Origin: Acidobacteriaceae bacterium
GTDB taxonomy: Bacteria; Acidobacteriota; Terriglobia; Terriglobales; SbA1
Direction of reading: 5' to 3'
DNA length: 6,278 nucleotides
Assembly (NCBI GenBank): GCA_003136335.1
Contig: PLEA01000073.1
Coordinates: 1-6,278 of the forward strand
The position numbers and the translations under genes were made by a program. Positions 1-5,464 of this stretch are shown here, piece after piece; positions within the stretch are counted from its first letter, which is position 1; every line of letters begins with the position of its first letter. The notes below the pieces were generated by a model. The model ran no database searches. It was not told the origin of the DNA and was given only the letters and a program-made list of their open reading frames with translations.

Positions 1-661
1 CAATTGGTTCCGGATTGATCCCGGGAAACAGCGGATTCAGTTCCTGACGAATCGCCACATACTGCACACCGCGCTCGGCAAATATTCCGGCCAGCACGCC
101 GCGTCCAGAGCCATACATGGCATCTACGGCAAACTTGAACTTCGTTTTCGCAATGAGGTCCATGTCGGCAAAACTACAAACGGCAGCAACATAGGATTTT
201 TCGAGATCAACTTCTTCGACCGTCGATTTACTGCCTTTCGGCGTCGCACCAGCGCGAAGTTCTTCCTCCACCTTTTTCATGATCGCCGGAGTAGCCGAGC
301 CGCCGAATTTGCCCTTGAACTTAACCCCGTTCCAGTTCCACGGATTATGGCTCGAAGTGACCATCACCCCGCCCGCAGCGCCTTGATGTTTCACCGCGTA
401 GGAAACTGCGGGCGTAGGCGTGTAATCGTTGGCGAGCTTCACAGGGATTCCGGCAGCAGCAATCACTTCAGCCACAATTTGCGCCGCTCGCGGCGAGGCA
501 AACCGCGCGTCGTACCCGACGACCACTCCGCGTTGCGCCTCCTCGTATTTCAATACGTAAGAAGCGATCGCGCCAGCAACCCGGCGCACATTGTCAAAGG
601 TGAAGTCATCGGCGATAATGCCCCGCCAGCCATCGGTTCCGAATTTGATCTCTTGCGCCAT
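1..661 (-). CDS. Phosphomannomutase/phosphoglucomutase family protein, partial (C-terminus outside window)
   Basis: This is an alpha-D-phosphohexomutase, which interconverts hexose-6-phosphate and hexose-1-phosphate in the cytoplasm through a phosphoserine enzyme. I translated 220 residues from the ATG at 661. The N-terminus carries FGTDGWRG (7-14), typical of the family. The active-site loop VTSSHNP has the phosphorylated serine at residue 104 (TxSHNP signature), and DAMYGSGRG (180-188) marks the start of domain 2. The metal-binding DGDxDR loop and the sugar- and phosphate-binding domains 3-4 lie beyond the window edge, so substrate preference cannot be read. Its position downstream of manA and manC suggests it acts as the phosphomannomutase (mannose-6-P to mannose-1-P), but the family also includes phosphoglucomutases. 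No Shine-Dalgarno is evident: the 94 bp before the start are made of short repeats. Family call is confident; specificity is inferred from context. Confidence 0.93.
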   Translation of the reverse strand, partial: MAQEIKFGTDGWRGIIADDFTFDNVRRVAGAIASYVLKYEEAQRGVVVGYDARFASPRAAQIVAEVIAAAGIPVKLANDYTPTPAVSYAVKHQGAAGGVMVTSSHNPWNWNGVKFKGKFGGSATPAIMKKVEEELRAGATPKGSKSTVEEVDLEKSYVAAVCSFADMDLIAKTKFKFAVDAMYGSGRGVLAGIFAERGVQYVAIRQELNPLFPGINPEPI

Positions 662-665
662 GGTC

Positions 666-755
666 GTCGTTCGTCGCTAGTCGTTCGTCCCTAATCGTTC
701 GTTCAGAATATATCTTTATGCCCAGGCCAACGACCAACGACTGAGGGCCAACGAC
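666..755. repeat. Imperfect inverted repeat built from CGTTCGT / CCAACGAC units between manC and the mutase gene
   Basis: Arms 666-689 and 732-755 match at 18 of 24 positions when one is reverse-complemented, leaving a 42-bp loop. The right side also contains a direct repeat, GGCCAACGAC at 725-734 and 746-755, and another AACGAC at 736-741. The left side repeats TCGTTCGT-like words (669-674, 681-688, 695-702). There is no T-run after the second arm on the minus strand, so it does not look like an intrinsic terminator. The element abuts the manC stop codon and ends 4 bp before the mutase start codon. It resembles a small dispersed intergenic repeat; function unknown. Confidence 0.65.
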
Positions 756-1865
756 TCAAGTCAGGTTGTGCATCTTCTTCTCATCAAGATATTTCACCAC
801 CTTGCCTACATCCTGCGCATGCTGCCGGGTCGTGATCAGCAGAGCATCTGGAGTTTCCACGACCACCAGATCGCTTACGCCCACCGCCGCAATGAATTTA
901 CCGGGAGCATGAATATAGTTGCCGCAAGCATTCAACAGAAAAACGCCAGAAGCCGCCACCAGGTTGCCTTCCGGCGGACTGCTCTTGGCCGTGTGGTGCT
1001 CATGCAGCGCCGCCCATGAACCCAGATCGTTCCAGCCAAAATCTGCCGGCAGGCAGAAAATATTTCCTGCCTGTTCACCCTTCGCCGAGCGCGGCTCAAG
1101 CACCGCATAATCCACACTTATGTTTTCACACTGCGGATAGAGCCGCTTGAAAGTAGTCGCAAATTTGCGCGTTCCGTAGGTCTCCGCTATTTTTTCCAGC
1201 AACGACGCCGTCTTGGGTAAATGTTCTCTCAGGGCTTCTACCAGAGTCTGCGCACTCCACAAAAACATTCCGCTGTTCCAGAAGTAACTCCCCGCCGCAA
1301 CGAACTCGGCAGCTCTTTCGGCATTCGGCTTTTCCGTGAAGCGACGTACACGCAGTGCGTCGCCGTGAAACAATCCTCCCGTCTCGATGTAGCCGTACCC
1401 GGTCTCTGCCCGATTAGGCCGGATGCCGAGCACGACGATGTTCGCCCCCGCGGCCGCGAGCTCGATCCCGCGCTCCAGCGTCTCGCGATAGCGCTGCTCA
1501 TCGGCAATTACGTGATCGGAAGGAAACAGGCCAATCACCGCGTCGGGATCTTCCCGCAAGAGCAGAAACGCCGCCAGCCCAATGGCCGACGCGGTATTCC
1601 GTCCCGCTGGTTCTGCGAGCACCTGCGCCTTCGGCAGCTTCGGAAGTTGCTTTGCGATTGCGGATTGCAAATCTTCGTTGGTGATGATCCAGAACTTCTT
1701 CGCCGGAGCCAGCGGCAACAGCCGCGCCACGGTCTGCTGAATCATCGTCTGCTTCCCGTCGAGCGCCAGCAATTGCTTGGCGCGCTTCTTGCGGCTGAGC
1801 GGCCAGAAGCGTGTACCGCGCCCTCCGGCCAGAATCACGGGATAGAAATTCAAGTTTTTCGCCAA
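756..1865 (-). CDS. manC: Mannose-1-phosphate guanylyltransferase (GDP-mannose pyrophosphorylase)
   Basis: The enzyme joins mannose-1-phosphate and GTP to give GDP-mannose and pyrophosphate in the cytoplasm. The 369-residue protein shows the nucleotidyltransferase signature GGRGTRFWPLSR (14-25) with the downstream lysine of the usual PKQ motif as AKQ (29-31). It continues with EPAGRNTA (85-92), PSDH (115-118), GYGYI (156-160), FTEKP (176-180), NSGMF (197-201), SVDYAVLE (250-257) and DFGWNDLGSW (275-284). It is the short single-function form: it lacks the C-terminal cupin isomerase domain of bifunctional ManC/AlgA proteins, which fits with a separate manA 48 bp upstream. The start is a TTG codon at 1865-1863. 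An AGAGGAG motif lies upstream (1887-1881) with a long 15-base spacing, and a GAG lies 7 bases away. No ATG is available before the conserved YPVILAGG, so TTG is the best choice but not certain. Confidence 0.95.
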   Translation of the reverse strand: MAKNLNFYPVILAGGRGTRFWPLSRKKRAKQLLALDGKQTMIQQTVARLLPLAPAKKFWIITNEDLQSAIAKQLPKLPKAQVLAEPAGRNTASAIGLAAFLLLREDPDAVIGLFPSDHVIADEQRYRETLERGIELAAAGANIVVLGIRPNRAETGYGYIETGGLFHGDALRVRRFTEKPNAERAAEFVAAGSYFWNSGMFLWSAQTLVEALREHLPKTASLLEKIAETYGTRKFATTFKRLYPQCENISVDYAVLEPRSAKGEQAGNIFCLPADFGWNDLGSWAALHEHHTAKSSPPEGNLVAASGVFLLNACGNYIHAPGKFIAAVGVSDLVVVETPDALLITTRQHAQDVGKVVKYLDEKKMHNLT

Positions 1866-1913
1866 GGATTTTCTCAGGAACTCCTCTAAAACGTAAGAAC
1901 CTTTCGAGCGCAG

Positions 1914-2915
1914 CTACATTCTCGTTTCCGGCTCAGGCAGCGGCTTTCCGGGCACGTACGCCCTCAAGAACTCCAACGCCCACTGCGGGCGCACACCGAA
2001 TTTGCCACCACAAGCAGGAATAACGACCGCATCACCCTTCGCCAAAGTAACGGGATCCATCCCGGCGGCCTCGATTACTCCACAGCCTTCGACGGCCACC
2101 AGGATCTGCACCGAACTGCGTCCCGAATCGTCGCGCGTCTCAAGCTCCAGCGGCTCCTTCGCCTCGAACATGTCCACCACAAAATACGGAGCCCTGACCA
2201 GCGGCGCACGCCGGTTCTTGCCACCACGAATCTGCTCCGGCGCCGGGCGCACCACCTTCCCCGAGTTCACCTTTTCTTTTACCGCCGCCATGCCATCTTT
2301 CAGATGCAACTCGCGCGGACGTCCGTAATCATACAGGCGATAGGTCGTATCCGATTGCTGCTGCGTCTCTACCACCACCGATCCCGGCCCGAGCGTGTGC
2401 ACCGTGCCGCCGGCAACATAAATCATGTCCCCCGCATAAACATTGATCCAATTGAGAACTTCTTCCGCCCGCTTCTGGTGGATCGATTCTTCCAGTTGCC
2501 GCGCGGTTACCCCCGGCTTGAGGCCGAGCGCAATTTGCGCACCCGGTTTCGCGTGCGCGATGTACCAACACTCGGTCTTGCCCCAGGGCTGCCCCAGGCG
2601 CACCGCTTGCTCATCGTCGGGATGAACCTGCACCGAAAGTTTCTCGTGAGGGAAAAGAAACTTGAGCAGCAACGGAAACCGGCCGGAGTCCCGCGCCGCC
2701 TCGCCCACCAATTCCCGCTGGTACTTCTGGCTGAGTTGCGCGAGCGTTTTTCCCGTGAACGGCCCGTTGGCGACTTTGCAATCGTCCCCGCTCAGCCAGG
2801 CCTCGCCAATCTTCTCCTCGAACTTGTGATTGGGATAAATCGGCGACAAATCGTTCGTGCCCCACGGACGAGGATCAAATCCCGGAAGCATCAATAATGG
2901 ATAAAGATTTCCCAT
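1914..2915 (-). CDS. manA: Class I mannose-6-phosphate isomerase (zinc-dependent cupin)
   Basis: It interconverts fructose-6-phosphate and mannose-6-phosphate and so feeds the downstream manC and mutase genes towards GDP-mannose. The 333-residue protein is the length of the compact Bacillus-type ManA rather than the roughly 390-residue E. coli form. Zinc ligands expected for the family are visible: H98 in QVHPDD (96-101), E115 in KTECWY (113-118) and H173 in GTVHTLG (170-176). Other family landmarks are the N-terminal DPRPWG (14-19), GEAW (37-40), FLFPHEKLSVQVHP and the YRLYDYGR segment. The ATG at 2915 is preceded only by a weak GTGGA about 12 bases upstream. An internal ATG at codon 9 is possible but would cut into a segment that looks conserved. 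A terminator ends 17 bp before the start codon, so the source of its transcript is not obvious. Confidence 0.95.
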   Translation of the reverse strand: MGNLYPLLMLPGFDPRPWGTNDLSPIYPNHKFEEKIGEAWLSGDDCKVANGPFTGKTLAQLSQKYQRELVGEAARDSGRFPLLLKFLFPHEKLSVQVHPDDEQAVRLGQPWGKTECWYIAHAKPGAQIALGLKPGVTARQLEESIHQKRAEEVLNWINVYAGDMIYVAGGTVHTLGPGSVVVETQQQSDTTYRLYDYGRPRELHLKDGMAAVKEKVNSGKVVRPAPEQIRGGKNRRAPLVRAPYFVVDMFEAKEPLELETRDDSGRSSVQILVAVEGCGVIEAAGMDPVTLAKGDAVVIPACGGKFGVRPQWALEFLRAYVPGKPLPEPETRM

Positions 2916-2932
2916 ATAAATGTTAGTTCCAC

Positions 2933-2964
2933 AAAAAAGACCGCCCGCAAACGGAACGGCCTTT
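2933..2964 (-). terminator. Rho-independent terminator after the aminotransferase gene
   Basis: On the minus strand an AAAGGCCG arm (2964-2957) pairs with CGGTCTTT (2943-2936), eight base pairs with one G-U. An inner CCG/CGG hairpin has a TTTG loop. A run of six T residues (2938-2933) follows, overlapping the closing pairs. It lies 30 bp after the aminotransferase TAA and should end the coaD-aminotransferase transcript. Confidence 0.85.
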
Positions 2965-2994
2965 GTCGAACCTAATGATCCAAATCAACCTGAC

Positions 2995-4197
2995 TTACAG
3001 CGCTCCGAAAAACTTCCGCATGCGTTCCAGTCCACGATCCAGTTCAGCCTTCGAAGTGGCATACGAGACGCGAATGTGATCGCCCGTGCCGAAGCCTTCG
3101 CCGGGAACGGTAGCGACGTGAGCCTCTCGCAACAAGCGCCCAGCCACATCTGATGCAGATTTCAGGCCCCCGCGCCCAAGAAAAGAAGAAATATTCGGAT
3201 AGGCGTAGAACGCGCCCTCCGGCAGCGTACACGCCACCCCCGGAATCGAACGCAGACCCTTCACCACATGATCGCGCAACTGAATATATTCGCGGCGCAT
3301 CTGTTCCACACACTCCTGCGGTCCCTGCAACGCGCCCACCGCAGCCTTCTGCACGATCGAAGTCGGGTTCGACGTCGACTGACTCTGCAGCTTCGCCATC
3401 GCGCTTACCACCGTCGCCGGCGCCAGGGCGTATCCCAGCCGCCAGCCGGTCATCGCGTAGGTCTTCGACAGCGAGCCCAGCACCACCATCCGTTCTTTAT
3501 ATTCGCGCAGCGATCCGACAGAAAAATTCTTGCCGGTGTAATTCAGATACACATAGCACTCATCCGACAGCACCCAAATCCCGCGCTGGTGCGCCAGACG
3601 AATGACCTCGGTCATATCCTCCGAACTCATGACCGCTCCCGAAGGATTCGAAGGCGAATTCAGAATGATGACTTTCGTGCGCGGGGTGATCAGTTGGGCC
3701 ACCATCTCCGCAGTCACGCGGAATCCCTGCACCTCGTCCGATTCCAGCAGAACGCATTTCCCGCCCGCATAGCGCACAATATCTTTGAAAGAAACCCAGT
3801 ACGGAACCGGCAGAATCACTTCGTCGCCGTGATCCACCAACACCTGGATAGCATTGAACAACGCGTGCTTACCGCCCGTCGAGGCAATCGCTTCCTCGCG
3901 CCGGTAGTCGGAAACGAAGTCCGCCGCATGGCGATGGACGATGGCATCGCGCAGCTCGGCAGTCCCAGCCACGGCCGTGTATTTTGTGAAGTTTCCCTGA
4001 ATCGCGGCTATCGCTGCGTCCTTGATATGCTGCGGGGTGGCGAAATGCGGCTCGCCCGCGCCAAAATCTACTACGTCGATTCCCTGCGAGCGCAGCTTGT
4101 CTGCCTCGGCCACCACCGCCATGGTGGCGGAGGGCTGGATTCGGTTGATGCGTTCGGTGAGCTTGACCACTGAGGCTGCTTCGGTGACTGGAGTCAT
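2995..4197 (-). CDS. aspC: Class I/II PLP-dependent aminotransferase, aspartate aminotransferase type (subgroup I-beta)
   Basis: It transfers an amino group between aspartate (probably) and 2-oxoglutarate using pyridoxal phosphate. The 400-residue protein resembles the Thermus AspC group along its length: PSATMAV (22-28), GAGEPHFATP (46-55), KYTAVAGTAELR (72-83), NSPSNPSGA (180-188, N184), SDECY (211-215, D212 and Y215), SLSKTYAMTGWRLGY (242-256) with the Schiff-base lysine K245, and IRVSYATS (375-382) with the carboxylate-binding R376. K110 in TGGKHALFNA sits where the Thermus enzyme has K109, reported to recognise acidic side chains. That supports aspartate; prephenate aminotransferases share this fold and cannot be excluded. 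The ATG at 4197 overlaps the coaD stop codon (ATGA), so translation is probably coupled. The gene ends in a clear terminator, making it the last gene of the coaD unit. Confidence 0.93.
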   Translation of the reverse strand: MTPVTEAASVVKLTERINRIQPSATMAVVAEADKLRSQGIDVVDFGAGEPHFATPQHIKDAAIAAIQGNFTKYTAVAGTAELRDAIVHRHAADFVSDYRREEAIASTGGKHALFNAIQVLVDHGDEVILPVPYWVSFKDIVRYAGGKCVLLESDEVQGFRVTAEMVAQLITPRTKVIILNSPSNPSGAVMSSEDMTEVIRLAHQRGIWVLSDECYVYLNYTGKNFSVGSLREYKERMVVLGSLSKTYAMTGWRLGYALAPATVVSAMAKLQSQSTSNPTSIVQKAAVGALQGPQECVEQMRREYIQLRDHVVKGLRSIPGVACTLPEGAFYAYPNISSFLGRGGLKSASDVAGRLLREAHVATVPGEGFGTGDHIRVSYATSKAELDRGLERMRKFFGAL

Positions 4198-4727
4198 ACT
4201 CGTCTTCCTGCCTTCGGTTTTCTGGCGTACTGTCGGCTGATTGCGGGATCCAGCTTTTTCTTAAGCTCTCGTTCCACGGTGTCCGGTACCAGGTCCTGGA
4301 TGGAACCGCCCAGTTGCGCGACTTCGCGGACCAGCCTGGAACTCAAATACGAGTACTGTTCTGCCGGCATCATGAACACGGTTTCCAGACGGGGCTGCAG
4401 TTTGCGGTTCATCAATGCCATCTGCAATTCGTATTCGTAATCGCTGATCGCACGGATGCCGCGCAGAATCACTTGCGCCTTTCGCTGGCGCGCATATTGC
4501 ACCAGCAAACCATCGAAGACGTCCACTTCCACGTTCTCCCACTGCTTTGTTGCTTCGCGCAGCATTTCAACGCGCTCGGCGGTGGTGAACATCGGATCTT
4601 TTTCGGAATTCCGCAGGACGGCCACGACAAGCCGGTCAAAAATTTTCGTTCCGCGCTCGATTAAGTCGAGGTGGCCGTTCGTCACTGGGTCAAAAGATCC
4701 CGGGTAAATTGCCAGAGCGGTTTTCAT
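4194..4727 (-). CDS. coaD: Pantetheine-phosphate adenylyltransferase
   Basis: CoaD adenylylates 4'-phosphopantetheine with ATP to give dephospho-CoA, the penultimate step of coenzyme A synthesis. From the ATG at 4727 the protein has 177 residues. It opens with IYPGSFDPVTNGH (7-19), the nucleotidyltransferase TxGH-type motif with H19, and continues with K43, LRGIRAISDYEYE (88-100, R89 and R92) and SYLSSRLVREVA (126-137). All align with the E. coli enzyme. The reading frame stays open for 62 further codons upstream (to an ATG at 4913), but family members begin at this methionine, so I placed the start here; no strong Shine-Dalgarno is seen. The C-terminus runs about 18 residues past the usual end in a basic tail (ARKPKAGRRV). 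It overlaps the aminotransferase gene by 4 bp, an unusual pairing that suggests a shared transcript rather than a shared pathway. Confidence 0.95.
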   Translation of the reverse strand: MKTALAIYPGSFDPVTNGHLDLIERGTKIFDRLVVAVLRNSEKDPMFTTAERVEMLREATKQWENVEVDVFDGLLVQYARQRKAQVILRGIRAISDYEYELQMALMNRKLQPRLETVFMMPAEQYSYLSSRLVREVAQLGGSIQDLVPDTVERELKKKLDPAISRQYARKPKAGRRV

Positions 4728-4869
4728 CGTCGCCAGCGCATCCGCGCGCCATTCTATCCTATCGTTCGTACCTCTCTGGGAAAAATCTCGTGTCGCGCCG
4801 GTTTCCCGTTCAACCTCGATAGACGACTGTTCAGCCGCGTTTGCGGCGATTCGATGACTAGCTTTTGAC

Positions 4870-4894
4870 ATATCCGACCAAATGAGTCGTAATT
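4870..4894. promoter_or_regulatory. Candidate Rrf2/IscR type-1-like operator, distal copy
   Basis: The core CGACCAAATGAGTCG (4875-4889) is an imperfect palindrome with the GACC-N5-AGTC layout. It is flanked by AT-rich ends, ATATC on the left and TAATT on the right. By eye about 18 of 25 positions agree with the E. coli IscR type-1 consensus as I remember it. It has the same half-site spacing as the copy at 4999-5023 and lies between the coaD and Rrf2 genes, 143 bp from the coaD start. A TTGACA (4865-4870) directly abuts it on the plus strand but has no good -10 partner. Binding is inferred. Confidence 0.5.
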
Positions 4895-4900
4895 TGAGTC

Positions 4901-4958
4901 CGAAGCGGAGCATGAATTCAGGAGCGAATTACTACCGTGGGCTTGGGCATCCGCTTCG
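4901..4958. repeat. 9-bp perfect inverted repeat (CGAAGCGGA / TCCGCTTCG)
   Basis: CGAAGCGGA at 4901-4909 is the exact reverse complement of TCCGCTTCG at 4950-4958; the loop is 40 bp. It ends exactly where the next inverted repeat (4959-4993) begins. No T-run follows on either strand, so it is not a terminator. Role unknown; chance is possible. Confidence 0.4.
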
Positions 4959-4993
4959 CTACGGCACTTGACAGGCGACCTGCAGTGCCGTAG
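4959..4993. repeat. 10-bp perfect inverted repeat spanning the Rrf2 gene promoter
   Basis: CTACGGCACT (4959-4968) and AGTGCCGTAG (4984-4993) are perfect reverse complements separated by 15 bp. The left arm ends on the first base of the -35 hexamer and the right arm covers the first three bases of the -10. This placement could make it a binding site for a dimeric regulator, or let the region extrude a hairpin. Confidence 0.6.
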
Positions 4994-4996
4994 AAT
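4968..4996 (+). promoter_or_regulatory. Sigma-70-type promoter for the Rrf2 regulator gene
   Basis: A perfect -35 hexamer TTGACA (4968-4973) is separated by 17 bp from TAGAAT (4991-4996), one mismatch from the consensus -10. Transcription is expected to start near 5003-5005, giving a leader of about 23 bases with no clear Shine-Dalgarno before the ATG at 5027. The candidate IscR-like operator at 4999-5023 would cover the start point. Confidence 0.8.
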
Positions 4997-4998
4997 TC

Positions 4999-5023
4999 AA
5001 TTGCGACTAAATTGGTCGTATAT
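4999..5023. promoter_or_regulatory. Candidate Rrf2/IscR type-1-like operator over the transcription start
   Basis: The core CGACTAAATTGGTCG (5004-5018) is a palindrome with 12 of 15 positions symmetric, one of the three exceptions being the central base. It has the GACT-N5-GGTC layout characteristic of E. coli IscR type-1 sites and an AT-rich TATAT right flank. It starts 2 bp after the -10 hexamer and ends 3 bp before the start codon, the classical position for autorepression of an Rrf2 regulator. The match was made by eye. Confidence 0.6.
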
Positions 5024-5026
5024 GCC

Positions 5027-5464
5027 ATGCTGAAGCTTTCTAAGAAATCGGACTACGGATTGATCGCGGTGAAGCACCTGGCGACGCACGGAATGGAATC
5101 TGCGCAGAGTGCGTCAGATATTGCTGGGATGTATGGCATTTCATCAACGCTGTTGGCGAAGGTGCTGCAGACGCTGGCGAGAGTGGGACTGGTTACCGCA
5201 CAGCACGGATCTGCCGGAGGATATCGGTTGGCGCGGTTGCCGAGCGAAATTACAGCCCTGGACGTGATTAGCGCGATTGATGGTCCACTGCTGATTACCT
5301 CTTGCACTACGCATCGCGGGGAATGTTTTCAGACATCGACCTGCACCGTTCGAGAGCCTTTGCGGCGCGTGAATGAAAGCATCATGCAGGTGCTGGGAAC
5401 GGTGACGATTTCACAGATGAGCGAAGAGCCGGAGCAACCGGCGCTTGTGCAGATGCAGAGTTGA
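5027..5464 (+). CDS. Rrf2-family transcriptional regulator, IscR/SufR-like, probable Fe-S cluster sensor
   Basis: Rrf2 regulators bind DNA through an N-terminal winged helix and often sense iron-sulfur cluster status. The 145-residue protein begins MLKLSKKSDYGLIAVKHLA, the family's standard N-terminus. The helix-turn-helix follows (about 28-55, ISSTLLAKVLQTLARVGLV), then the wing HGSAGGYRLAR (60-70). Cysteines C93, C100 and C106 (C-x6-C-x5-C) occupy the place of the [2Fe-2S] ligands of IscR. The fourth IscR ligand, a histidine three residues after the last cysteine, is R109 here (CTVREPL), closer to SUF-type Rrf2 regulators. The ATG at 5027 was chosen over the in-frame TTG at 5012 because it matches the family start and because a strong promoter and operator lie immediately upstream. 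It precedes a cysteine desulfurase on the same strand with no terminator between, so they are likely co-transcribed and it probably controls Fe-S assembly. Confidence 0.92.
   Translation: MLKLSKKSDYGLIAVKHLATHGMESAQSASDIAGMYGISSTLLAKVLQTLARVGLVTAQHGSAGGYRLARLPSEITALDVISAIDGPLLITSCTTHRGECFQTSTCTVREPLRRVNESIMQVLGTVTISQMSEEPEQPALVQMQS

Larger units (their letters stand above)
4728..5026. other. Divergent intergenic region between coaD and the Rrf2 gene
   Basis: This 299-bp gap separates two divergently read units. From 4865 to 5023 it is dense with regulatory signals: two IscR-like palindromes, two inverted repeats and one strong plus-strand promoter. From 4728 to 4864 I find only a small GCCGC-GTTT-GCGGC hairpin (4834-4847) with no T-run. 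I could not find a convincing minus-strand promoter for coaD; TAGGAT and TAGAAT words on the minus strand at about 4751-4762 lack a good -35. Confidence 0.6.

Noticed and set aside
1221..1889. Plus-strand open frame of 222 codons opposite manC
   Set aside because: Antisense shadow of manC; composition is arginine-rich and unstructured as expected of such frames.
3268..4173. Plus-strand open frame of 301 codons opposite the aminotransferase gene
   Set aside because: Arginine/histidine-rich shadow of the aminotransferase reading frame, with no domain or ribosome-binding site.
4834..4847. GCCGC-GTTT-GCGGC hairpin as a terminator
   Set aside because: Only five base pairs and no T-run on either strand; no gene ends nearby.
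4865..4895. A second plus-strand promoter (TTGACA at 4865-4870)
   Set aside because: No acceptable -10 at 16-18 bp; the TAATTT at 4890 needs a 19-bp spacer. Kept only as a remark beside the distal operator.
5012..5026. TTG start for the Rrf2 regulator five codons upstream of the chosen ATG
   Set aside because: The ATG at 5027 gives the standard family N-terminus, and the TTG lies inside the candidate operator with too short a leader for initiation.
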